Shown in pieces: positions 25,514 to 32,740 of a DNA stretch of 64,000 bases (its first letter is position 1; every line of letters starts with the position of its first letter). The stretch covers positions 17,936 through 81,935 of the forward strand of contig NZ_JAGGPA010000074.1 of assembly GCF_018614035.1 (NCBI RefSeq). The letters run 5' to 3'. Source of the stretch: Streptomyces sp. ISL-96. GTDB lineage: Bacteria > Actinomycetota > Actinomycetes > Streptomycetales > Streptomycetaceae. Position numbers and translations under genes: made by a program. The notes beneath the pieces are model-generated. The model had not been told where the DNA came from. It made no database searches and saw nothing but the letters and a program-made list of their open reading frames with translations.

Positions 25514-26520
25514 CACATGCGAACGCTCCCTTGAACATCGAGGGACGCCGAAGGCTCGTGGAGCGCTGCCGCAGCCGTCCGATCGCCCACGTGGCAGCCG
25601 AAGCCGGCGTCTCCCGCGCCTGCCTGTCCAAGTGGAAAAACCGATACGACACGTACGGCGAGGCCGGGTTGCAGGACCGCTCCAGCGTGCCGCACTCCTC
25701 ACCGACCCAGACCTCACCCGAGGTTGTCGAACGGATTGAGCAGCTGCGGCGGGACAACAAGTGGTCCGCCCGCAGGATCGCGCTCGAACTCGCGAACCAG
25801 GGCGTGCAAATCAGTGAACGCACCGTGGGCCGGTGGCTGGCCCGCCTGGGCATCAACCACCGCCGGTTCCTCGACCCCGATGGGTCCATCAACCGGCGCC
25901 CGTCACAACGGATTGTGGCCCGCTACCCAGGCCACATGGTCCACCTGGACGTCAAGAAGGCCGGACGCATCCCCGACGGCGGCGGGTGGCGGGCCCACGG
26001 CCGCGACTCCGAACAGGCCAGGACCGCCCAGCGCGCCAAGACCGCCGGCGCCAAGGGCGGGTACGTCTACCTGCACTCCGCCGTCGACGGGTTCTCCCGC
26101 CTGGCCTATACCGAGCCCCTTCCCGATGAGAAGGCCGCCACCACCGTGGCGTTCTTCAGCCGCGCCCGCGCGTTCTTCGCCGCCCACGGCATCCACCGAA
26201 TTGTGCGTGTGGTCACCGACAACGGCGCCAACTACCGCGCCGCAGTCTTCGTGCGCTCCGTCACCTCGGGGGCTCTCCGCCACCAGCGGACCAAGCCCTA
26301 CACGCCCCGGCACAACGGCAAGGTTGAGCGTTACCAGCGCATCCTCGCTGAAGAGCTGCTCTACGCCCGTACCTGGAGCTCCGAAGCAGAACGAACCCGG
26401 GCGATCGCGGTCTGGAACGTCCACTACAACTACCACCGACCTCACACCACCGCCGGGAACCGTCCTCCAGCCTCACGCCTCCCCACAAGCGTCACCAACG
26501 TCATGGCCAGCAACACCTAG
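25510..26520 (+). CDS. IS481-family transposase whose stop codon lies in the target duplication
   Basis: 336 residues from GTG 25510. N-terminal HTH (RPIAHVAAEAGVSRACLSKW), a second HTH (SARRIALELANQGVQISERT), then an rve-type integrase core: first Asp in HMVHLDVKKAGR, second in VVTDNGANYRA, Glu in HNGKVERYQRILAEELLY, plus the family ending YNYHRPHTTAGNRPPASRL. The frame runs to the very end of the element: codons AAC-ACC-TAG take their last five bases from the CCTAGA target copy. A CTAG-containing target is therefore needed to terminate the protein at this point. Confidence 0.92.
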   Translation: MTHANAPLNIEGRRRLVERCRSRPIAHVAAEAGVSRACLSKWKNRYDTYGEAGLQDRSSVPHSSPTQTSPEVVERIEQLRRDNKWSARRIALELANQGVQISERTVGRWLARLGINHRRFLDPDGSINRRPSQRIVARYPGHMVHLDVKKAGRIPDGGGWRAHGRDSEQARTAQRAKTAGAKGGYVYLHSAVDGFSRLAYTEPLPDEKAATTVAFFSRARAFFAAHGIHRIVRVVTDNGANYRAAVFVRSVTSGALRHQRTKPYTPRHNGKVERYQRILAEELLYARTWSSEAERTRAIAVWNVHYNYHRPHTTAGNRPPASRLPTSVTNVMASNT

Positions 26521-26573
26521 ACTCGGCCGAGGACCAGCAGAGCCTGGGCAGGGGCGCGGAGACTGATGATCAT

Positions 26574-26587
26574 GGGGGAATCCTGGG
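26574..26587 (+). promoter_or_regulatory. Putative integrase arm site, right
   Basis: Exact second copy of GGGGGAATCCTGGG (see 18144-18157), 55 bp from the right core and outside the IS481-type insertion, so it belongs to the ancestral island. Confidence 0.5.
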
Positions 26588-26648
26588 GGAGGCCCCCGTC
26601 AGAGGGCATCCGTGCAGGTAGAGACCATTAGAGCTGTAGACCACTCAG

Positions 26649-26705
26649 ATCTACGAGGGCACGAACCAGGTCCAGCGGATCGTCATGGCCCGCAACCTCC
26701 CGTAG
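26649..26705 (+). pseudogene. Displaced host 3' end of the acyl-CoA dehydrogenase gene (attR)
   Basis: Encodes IYEGTNQVQRIVMARNLP and a stop with host-like codons (ATC TAC GAG ... AAC CAG GTC), preceded by the core CACTCAGAT at 26642-26650. It has no start and is separated from the rest of its gene by the island. Excision at the core would rejoin it and give back the original gene. Confidence 0.88.
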
Positions 26706-26717
26706 AACGCAAGTGAA

Positions 26718-26750
26718 GAACGCCTCTGCCGGGAAACGGCAGGGGCGTTC
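26718..26750 (+). terminator. Original terminator of the acyl-CoA dehydrogenase gene, displaced
   Basis: GAACGCCTCTGCC (26718-26730) pairs with GGCAGGGGCGTTC (26738-26750) around GGGAAAC, with one T-G wobble, 13 bp after the displaced stop. Bases 26751-26994 up to the next gene show nothing else recognisable. Confidence 0.75.
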
Positions 26751-26994
26751 TTCGCTGTCCGCGGGGTGCTCGGCGACCCGGTCGCCGGATCGGGTGATTC
26801 GGCCCCGCGCCCTGCGTCCCCCGGCGACCGGGTGGGTAGATCAGGAGCCTGACCCAGTGGAGAGGTGAGGACCGGCATGACCGCCGTACAGCTGCCGTCC
26901 TCGCGGCTTCCGCGACGGCATCGAGGTGTGAGCCCCGGAGCGGGCCGGCTGGATATGGTGAATTACTGACTTCTGCAATCGGAAGTGGTTGAGC

Positions 26995-28170
26995 ATGGCG
27001 GCAGCGCAGAGGCCCGGCATTCTGACGGCGGCGGCAGACAACGCGGCAGACAATGATGCGGCCTCGACCGCGAACGCTGCCGCGGAACCTCTCGTTTCTC
27101 CGGTGAATTCACACAACGAGTGGGACCCGCTGGAGGAGATCATCGTCGGGCGTCTCGACGGCGCGACGATCCCTACCAACCATCCGGTCGTGGCCTGCAA
27201 CATCCCGCCATGGGCCGCGCGGTTGCAGGGGCTGGCCGCCGGTTTCAAATATCCGCGCATTCTGATCGAGCAGGCGCAGCTTGAGCTCGATCAGTTCATC
27301 GCTCTCCTGGAATCCCTCGGCATCACGGTCAGGCGCCCGGACGCGGTCGACCACAAGCAACGCTTCGCCACGCCCGACTGGTCGTCACGCGGTTTTTGCA
27401 ATACCTGTCCGCGTGACAGCATGCTCGTGATCGGTGACGAGATCATCGAGACCCCCATGGCATGGCCGTGCCGATATTTCGAGACCCATTCCTATCGCGG
27501 AATCCTCAAGGATTACTTCCGGCGCGGCGCGCGCTGGACGGCGGCGCCGAGGCCGCAGCTCACCGACGAACTCTTCGAGGCGGATTTCCGTATCCCCGAA
27601 GCCGGCGAACCCATGCGGTACATCCTCACCGAGTTCGAGCCGGTGTTCGACGCGGCGGATTTCGTGCGCGCGGGACGCGACCTGTTCGTTACGCGCAGCA
27701 ACGTCACCAATCAAATGGGGATCGACTGGTTGCGCCGCCATCTCGGACCCGGTTATCGCATCCACGAGATCGAGAGCCGCTGCCGCACGCCCATGCACAT
27801 CGACACGACGTTCCTCGTGCTCTCGCCCGGCAAGGTGCTCGTCAATCCTGAATACATCGACGTCGACCGCCTGCCCGACGTCCTGCGCTCGTGGGACATC
27901 CTGATCGCCCCCGAGCCCAACCCGATCGACGAGCGCCTGCTCAAGATCACCTCGATGTGCGGCAAGTGGCTCAGCATGAACATTCTGATGATCGACGAAA
28001 AACGGGTGATCGCGGAGCGGCACCACACCAACATGCTGCGCGCCCTCGAAAAATGGGGATTCGAGCCGATCCCGTCCGACCTGCTGCACTACGCGCCGTT
28101 CGGTGGCTCATTCCACTGCGCGACACTCGATACGCGGCGTCGCGGCACGCTCGAATCGTATTTCGACTGA
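26995..28170 (+). CDS. L-arginine:glycine amidinotransferase-like enzyme
   Basis: 391 residues from ATG 26995 (GGAAG ribosome-binding site). After a low-complexity Ala/Asn-rich start of ~35 residues, the sequence follows the vertebrate AGAT/GATM layout closely: HNEWDPLEEIIVGR, EIIETPMAWPCRYFE, TEFEPVFDAADFVRAGRDLF (catalytic Asp), PMHIDTTF (catalytic His), KWLSMNILMIDEKRV and GGSFHCATLDTRRRGTLESY (catalytic Cys). It should transfer the amidino group of arginine to glycine or another amine; StrB-type inosamine enzymes are relatives. No pathway partners are adjacent. Codons such as TAT, GAA and GAT are more frequent than in flanking genes, suggesting acquisition. Only 6 bp separate it from the convergent LCP gene. 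Confidence 0.88.
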   Translation: MAAAQRPGILTAAADNAADNDAASTANAAAEPLVSPVNSHNEWDPLEEIIVGRLDGATIPTNHPVVACNIPPWAARLQGLAAGFKYPRILIEQAQLELDQFIALLESLGITVRRPDAVDHKQRFATPDWSSRGFCNTCPRDSMLVIGDEIIETPMAWPCRYFETHSYRGILKDYFRRGARWTAAPRPQLTDELFEADFRIPEAGEPMRYILTEFEPVFDAADFVRAGRDLFVTRSNVTNQMGIDWLRRHLGPGYRIHEIESRCRTPMHIDTTFLVLSPGKVLVNPEYIDVDRLPDVLRSWDILIAPEPNPIDERLLKITSMCGKWLSMNILMIDEKRVIAERHHTNMLRALEKWGFEPIPSDLLHYAPFGGSFHCATLDTRRRGTLESYFD

Positions 28171-28176
28171 CAATCG

Positions 28177-29433
28177 TCAGTTGCCCTTGACCGTGACCTT
28201 TTCGTCGTTCTTGAGCTGCTGCACGAGCTGCGCGACCTTCGCCTTGTCCCAGACCAGGTTGCCGCCGCTGCTGCCCGAGATCGGGATGTTCATCGACGTA
28301 CCGTCGCCGCCCGTGACGCCCTTCATCGCGAAGAACATCTGGCTCAGGGACCACAGGCTCATGTCCTTGTCGACGATGAGCGTGTCCAGGCCGGCGCCCA
28401 TGGTCGGGTAGAGCTTGAACGGGTTCAGGACCGTGCCCGGCGTCGCCGTCTGGCTTGCCAGGGCCGCCAGGAACTTCTGCTGGTTCTTCGTACGGTCCAG
28501 GTCGCTGCCCGCGAAGGCGTAGCGGGTACGGACGAAGGCCAGGGACTGCTCGCCGTTGAGGGTCTGCTTTCCGGCCTGGAAGTCGGCACCCGACTTCGCG
28601 TCCTTGAACGCCTTCGGGATGTCCATCTCCACCCCGCCGATCGCGTCCACGATGTTGGCGAAGCCGGCGAAGCCGATCTCGACGTAGTGGTCGATGCGGA
28701 GGTTGGTGTTGTGCTCGACGGTACGGACCAGCAGCTCGGGACCGTCCTCGGCGTACGCCGCGTTCAGCTTCACGCGCCGTCCCTGGGCCGGGAACGTCTT
28801 GCCGGACTCCGATCCGACGAAGGACGGGATCTCCACGTCCGAGTCGCGCGGCAGCGAGATGAGGGTCGGGCCGTTGGAGCCGTCGTGCAGGATCATCATC
28901 GAGTCGGTCCGCTTGCCCTCGGCCGACCCGGTGTGCAGCTTCTTCTTGTCGTCGGCCGTCATGCCCTCGCGGCTGTCGGAGCCGACGATCAGGTAGTTCG
29001 TGCCGTCACCGGCCTCGGGCCGCTCGATGACCTTCGCCAGGTCGACCTCGCGCTTGAGCTTGCCGTCCGCCCAGAAGTACGTACCGATGGAGACGGCGAG
29101 GAGCACGACGACCAGCGTCAGTGATCCGAGCTTGATACGGCGTCTCCAGTCCGGCGCCGGGCCGACGCGCGGCCCGCGCGGCGGCCGGCCGCCACCGCTG
29201 TAGACCTGGCCGGTGTTGTATCCGTCACCGTGGGAGCCCTGACCGTAGCCGTCGTCGTAACCCTGCGGCTGCGACGGCACCGGGCGGTGCACCGGAGGCA
29301 CCGGGGCGGCAGGCGGCGGGACCTGGCCGCGCTGCACGTGCCTCATCACCCGCGCGCCCTCGGGCTGCGCGCCGCCGCTGCCGCGTCCGTGCGGGTCGCT
29401 GCGGTCGTTCCATCCGTCCGGCCAGTCGCTCAT
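28177..29433 (-). CDS. LytR-CpsA-Psr (LCP) family protein 1
   Basis: 418 residues from ATG 29433. A cytoplasmic Pro/Gly/Tyr-rich N-terminus of ~90 residues (PSQPQGYDDGYGQGSHGDGY), one membrane helix (IKLGSLTLVVVLLAVSIGTYF), then an extracellular LCP domain: TNYLIVGSDSR, TDSMMILH, LISLPRDSDVEIP, KLNAAYAEDGPELLVRTVE, RIDHYVEIGFAGF, SLAFVRTRY, SDLDRTKNQQKFL. LCP enzymes transfer lipid-linked glycopolymers to peptidoglycan; the conserved Arg and Asp residues for pyrophosphate-lipid binding are present. No LytR_C domain. First of five LCP genes here. Confidence 0.93.
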   Translation of the reverse strand: MSDWPDGWNDRSDPHGRGSGGAQPEGARVMRHVQRGQVPPPAAPVPPVHRPVPSQPQGYDDGYGQGSHGDGYNTGQVYSGGGRPPRGPRVGPAPDWRRRIKLGSLTLVVVLLAVSIGTYFWADGKLKREVDLAKVIERPEAGDGTNYLIVGSDSREGMTADDKKKLHTGSAEGKRTDSMMILHDGSNGPTLISLPRDSDVEIPSFVGSESGKTFPAQGRRVKLNAAYAEDGPELLVRTVEHNTNLRIDHYVEIGFAGFANIVDAIGGVEMDIPKAFKDAKSGADFQAGKQTLNGEQSLAFVRTRYAFAGSDLDRTKNQQKFLAALASQTATPGTVLNPFKLYPTMGAGLDTLIVDKDMSLWSLSQMFFAMKGVTGGDGTSMNIPISGSSGGNLVWDKAKVAQLVQQLKNDEKVTVKGN

Positions 29434-29541
29434 GCCGAACAGTGTGCAGGTAAGAGGGGGGCGCCTTACAGGGCGGGTAGGAAATCGGGGCAGGGCTGTT
29501 GCAGAGCTGATGCAATGCGGCCCGCGCATAAGGTGGAGGGC

Positions 29542-30096
29542 ATGACAGATCAGCCCCTGCACCCGGAAGATGACATTCCGGGCAAGCCCACCGCAGCCTC
29601 CCGCACCACGCTCAGCCACATCATGACGGGCAGCGACACCAACCTCCTCGGCACGGTGCACGGCGGCGTGATCATGAAGCTGGTGGACGACGCGGCGGGC
29701 GCCGTCGCGGGCCGCCACTCCGGCGGGCCGGCCGTCACCGCCTCCATGGACGAGATGGTCTTCCTGGAGCCGGTCAGGGTCGGGGACCTGGTCCATGTGA
29801 AAGCCCAGGTCAACTGGACGGGCCGGTCCTCGATGGAGGTCGGCGTACGCGTCCTGGCCGAACGCTGGAACGAGTCGACCCCGGCCACCCAGGTCGGCAG
29901 CGCCTACCTCGTGTTCGCCGCCGTCGACGCGGACGGCAAGCCCCGCCGCGTCCCCCCGGTCGTACCCGAGACGGAGCGGGACCGGCGCCGCTACCAGGAG
30001 GCCCAGATCCGCCGCACGCACCGCCTCGCGCGGCGCCGCGCGATCAAGGAGCTGCGGGACAAGCGCGCCGCCGAGGGCCTGGACCTGGAGAACTGA
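29542..30096 (+). CDS. Acyl-CoA thioesterase (hotdog fold)
   Basis: 184 residues from ATG 29542 (GGTGGAGGG ribosome-binding site). Hotdog domain of the YciA/BACH type: NLLGTVHGGVIMKLVDDAAG with the catalytic Asp in that helix, AVTASMDEMVFLEPVRVGDLVHVKAQVNW, and SMEVGVRVLAER. A basic, helical C-terminal tail (RDRRRYQEAQIRRTHRLARR) is typical of the actinobacterial members. It hydrolyses acyl-CoA to free acid. Encoded between, and against, two LCP genes; no functional link is evident. Confidence 0.9.
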   Translation: MTDQPLHPEDDIPGKPTAASRTTLSHIMTGSDTNLLGTVHGGVIMKLVDDAAGAVAGRHSGGPAVTASMDEMVFLEPVRVGDLVHVKAQVNWTGRSSMEVGVRVLAERWNESTPATQVGSAYLVFAAVDADGKPRRVPPVVPETERDRRRYQEAQIRRTHRLARRRAIKELRDKRAAEGLDLEN

Positions 30097-30114
30097 CGCG
30101 GTCCGGCAAAGGCC

Positions 30115-31551
30115 CTACGGGCATACGACCTGGTCGCCGGTGACCGTGCCGAACTCACCCTGGTACGGATCGTCCGCCCGTACCGCCCGTACACCCTTGA
30201 AATCCGTACCCGCCAGCACCTTCAGCAGCGCCCCCTGCCCCTCCACCGCCCGCAGCTCGCACCCCGGCAGCGCCGCCTGGAGCGACTTCGCCGAGCGGTC
30301 CCAGCGCGGGTCGTACGTGACTAGGGTGCGCCGCACATCGTTGCGGTCCGCGTCCTCGGGGGAGCGGGTGGTCTTGAAGCCGGTGGACCGCAGCGCGTCG
30401 TCCACGCGCTTGCCCAGTCCCCGGGTCAGCGTCCCGTTGTAGACCTGTACGGAGACCTGCTGCGGCGCCACGTCGACCAGCGTCGCTCTCTTCTTGGGGC
30501 GCGGCGGCGCGAGCGGCTTGTCGTCCCGCAGGTTCTGGAACAGCTTCTTGGACTTCGCCTCGTCCCACTTCACGGTCGAGCCGATGCCCTCGATCGGCGG
30601 ATTGACCCCGGCGATCGGTACGGACGTGAACTCCGACGACGCGGGGGTGAACCCGCGCATCGCCTGCCCCAGGGCGAGGATCTCCTCCGTACCGAAGCCC
30701 TTGTCCGCGCGGACCGAGCTGAGCAGCGTGGACGTCACCTGCCGGAACTTCACCGGGTTGAGCAGGACGCCGCTGGTGCCGGCCTTGGCGATGAAGGCGG
30801 CGAGGAAGCGCTGCTGGCGCTGCATGCGGCCGAAGTCGGCGGCTCCGTCGATGTGGCGGGAGCGGACGTACTGGAGGGCCTGGCCGCCGTTCAGCCGGTG
30901 GGTGCCGACGGGCAGGTCGAGGCCGGTGTAGTTGTCCTTGAGCGGGCGGACCGTGCAGATTTCCACCCCGCCGATCACGTCCACCGTCTTCATGAAGCTG
31001 GTGAAGTCGACCTCCATATAGTGGTCGATCTTCACCTTCGTCATGTGCTCCACGGTCCGCACCGTGAGCCCGGGGCCGCCTTCCGCGTACGCCGCGTTGA
31101 TCTTCGCCGGGTGCGCGCTGTGGCGCTTGCCCGTGGAATGGTCGGTGTGCTCGGGCACCTCCGCGTAGCTGTCGCGCGGCAGGCTCACGATGCTGGCGCG
31201 CTCCTTGTCGGCGGAGAGGTGCACCACCATGATCGTGTCGGTGCAGTGGCAGGGTTCGCCGCCCAGCCGGTACTTCCGCTTCTCCTCCGGCGTGATCTTG
31301 CCGCGCCGGTCGGTGCCGACGAGCAGGATGTTCGTGCCGTCGCCGGCCGCCGGACGGTTCTTCATGTCCTTGAACGGATCGACCCGCTCGATGCCCGTTT
31401 CCATCCCGGTGACCACCGCGTGACCGATGCCACCGGCGCACAGCACAAGGACCGAGATCGTGGTGAACAGCCGCATCGACCACTGCGGGCGCTCGTCCTG
31501 CCTTCGACTGCGGCCCGGCTGTGGACGGGGCGACTTGGGCACGTGGGACAC
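30115..31551 (-). CDS. LCP family protein 2 with LytR_C domain
   Basis: 478 residues, GTG start at 31551 (GGAGGT close upstream). Short basic N-terminus, membrane helix (LFTTISVLVLCAGGIGHAVV), LCP domain at roughly 70-310 (NILLVGTDRRGKI, SIVSLPRDSYAEVP, INAAYAEGGPGLTVRTVEH, KIDHYMEVDF, LQYVRSRH, FGRMQRQQRFLAAF), then a LytR_C domain (VSVQVYNGTLTRGLGKRVDD). An unusual CHC motif (GGEPCHCTDTIM) sits where most LCPs have a plain loop. Likely a wall-polymer ligase. Confidence 0.92.
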   Translation of the reverse strand: MSHVPKSPRPQPGRSRRQDERPQWSMRLFTTISVLVLCAGGIGHAVVTGMETGIERVDPFKDMKNRPAAGDGTNILLVGTDRRGKITPEEKRKYRLGGEPCHCTDTIMVVHLSADKERASIVSLPRDSYAEVPEHTDHSTGKRHSAHPAKINAAYAEGGPGLTVRTVEHMTKVKIDHYMEVDFTSFMKTVDVIGGVEICTVRPLKDNYTGLDLPVGTHRLNGGQALQYVRSRHIDGAADFGRMQRQQRFLAAFIAKAGTSGVLLNPVKFRQVTSTLLSSVRADKGFGTEEILALGQAMRGFTPASSEFTSVPIAGVNPPIEGIGSTVKWDEAKSKKLFQNLRDDKPLAPPRPKKRATLVDVAPQQVSVQVYNGTLTRGLGKRVDDALRSTGFKTTRSPEDADRNDVRRTLVTYDPRWDRSAKSLQAALPGCELRAVEGQGALLKVLAGTDFKGVRAVRADDPYQGEFGTVTGDQVVCP

Positions 31552-31667
31552 CTCCGCGAAGGCAAGGGGGGATCAGCAGCAACGTAGGCCCATACGATCA
31601 ACGACCTGGGCAGCGACGCGGCCGCCGTGCGTCCGTGTCCCCCGTTCGCGGTAACGTGACCCCCGAT

Positions 31668-32684
31668 ATGAACGCCACACCCGCAGTCTCCGTGATCATG
31701 CCGGTCCTCAACGAGGAGCGGCATCTGCGCAACTCGGTCCGTCACATCCTGGAGCAGGAGTACGACGGCGAGATGGAGGTGGTGATCGCGATCGGCCCGT
31801 CCTCGGACCGGACCGAGGAGATCGCCGCCGAGCTGGTACGGGAAGACCCTCGTATCCATACCGTCCCGAACCCCACGGGCCGTACCCCCGCAGCGCTGAA
31901 CGCGGCCATCAAGGCCTCCCGGCACCCCATCGTGGTGCGGGTCGACGGCCACGGGATGCTCTCGCCGAACTACATCGCGACCGCCGTCCGCCTCCTGGAG
32001 GAGACCGGCGCGCAGAATGTCGGCGGCATCATGCACGCCGAGGGCGAGAACGCCTGGGAGGACGCGGTCGCGGCCGCGATGACCTCGAAGATAGGCGTCG
32101 GCAACGCGGCGTTCCACACGGGCGGCGAGGCCGCACCGGCGGAGACCGTATACCTGGGTGTCTTCCGCCGTGAGGCCCTCGAACAGCAGGGCGGGTACAA
32201 CGAGGAGTTCATCCGCGCCCAGGACTGGGAGCTGAACTTCCGGATCCGTGAGGCCGGCGGCCTGATCTGGTTCTCGCCCGAGCTCAAGGTCCAGTACCGC
32301 CCGAGGCCCTCCGTCAAGGCCCTGGCCAAGCAGTACAAGGACTACGGCCGCTGGCGCCACGTAGTCGCCCGCTACCACGCGGGATCCATCAACCTCCGCT
32401 ACCTCGCACCGCCGACCGCCGTCTGCGCGATCGCGGCGGGCATCGTCGTCGGCGCCGCGCTCACGCCGTGGGGCTTCGTGGTCCCGGCCGGCTACCTGGC
32501 CGCGATCGTGGCGGGCTCGGTCCCGGCGGGCAAGGGCCTGTCGCTCAAGGCACGGGCGCAGATCCCGGTCGCCCTGGCCACCATGCACATGTCGTGGGGC
32601 TTCGGCTTCCTGACCAGCCCGCGCTCGCTCGCGAAGAAGGTCATCGCGAGCCGCCGCCCGGCGGTCCGTACGACGACCGTATGA
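31668..32684 (+). CDS. Family 2 glycosyltransferase
   Basis: 338 residues from ATG 31668; GTG 31656 is also possible and neither has a strong ribosome-binding site. GT-A fold: VSVIMPVLNEERHLRNSVRH, the DXD-like VRVDGHGML, QDWELNFRIREAGGLIWFSP and QYKDYGRWRHVVARYH. One or two C-terminal hydrophobic segments (AVCAIAAGIVVGAALTPWGF) suggest membrane association. It resembles ExoA-type succinoglycan glycosyltransferases. Placed among LCP genes, it plausibly builds the polymer they attach. Confidence 0.9.
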   Translation: MNATPAVSVIMPVLNEERHLRNSVRHILEQEYDGEMEVVIAIGPSSDRTEEIAAELVREDPRIHTVPNPTGRTPAALNAAIKASRHPIVVRVDGHGMLSPNYIATAVRLLEETGAQNVGGIMHAEGENAWEDAVAAAMTSKIGVGNAAFHTGGEAAPAETVYLGVFRREALEQQGGYNEEFIRAQDWELNFRIREAGGLIWFSPELKVQYRPRPSVKALAKQYKDYGRWRHVVARYHAGSINLRYLAPPTAVCAIAAGIVVGAALTPWGFVVPAGYLAAIVAGSVPAGKGLSLKARAQIPVALATMHMSWGFGFLTSPRSLAKKVIASRRPAVRTTTV

Positions 32685-32686
32685 CC

Positions 32687-32716
32687 TCAAGTCCCCTGCT
32701 TGGGCAGGGGACTTGA
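32687..32716. terminator. Bidirectional hairpin terminator
   Basis: TCAAGTCCCCTGC (32687-32699) and GCAGGGGACTTGA (32704-32716), a 13-bp perfect stem with TTGG loop between the convergent glycosyltransferase and LCP genes. Confidence 0.8.
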
Positions 32717-32740
32717 CCTTCGCGGCGGTGGTCGCCCGAG

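Larger units (their letters stand above)
24071..26515. mobile_element. IS481-type transposon carrying a chloramphenicol exporter gene, 2,445 bp
   Basis: Terminal inverted repeats of 25 bp (24071-24095 and 26491-26515) begin TGTTGC and match at 22 of 25 positions. They are flanked by an exact 6-bp direct repeat CCTAGA (24065-24070 and 26516-26521). IS481 elements are known to prefer NCTAGN targets, so this is a target-site duplication. Inside are a leader region, an MFS exporter gene and, overlapping it, the transposase gene. Corynebacterial Tn5564 is a known case of a cmx exporter gene beside an IS481-like transposase; this looks like a Streptomyces relative. Confidence 0.88.
17979..26650. 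mobile_element. Integrative island of about 8.66 kb in the acyl-CoA dehydrogenase gene
   Basis: Bounded by direct copies of CACTCAGAT (17979-17987 and 26642-26650), each followed by a version of the same 18 codons of the acyl-CoA dehydrogenase gene. Inside are a tyrosine integrase next to attL, a divergent HTH-like gene, a Scr1-type regulatory operon on the minus strand, an IS5-like element and an IS481-type transposon with a drug exporter. There is no plasmid replication gene, FtsK/TraB-like transfer gene or phage structural gene, so this is an integrase-borne genomic island rather than a complete conjugative element or prophage. Removing the two insertion sequences leaves about 5.3 kb. Confidence 0.85.

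Noticed and set aside
24425..25717. 430-residue minus-strand frame opposite the exporter
   Set aside because: Shadow of the exporter and transposase genes; its composition is charged and low-complexity.
17979..26705. Prophage or conjugative element (AICE)
   Set aside because: No replication initiator, FtsK/TraB-like translocase, structural or lysis genes are found; only an integrase and small cargo.
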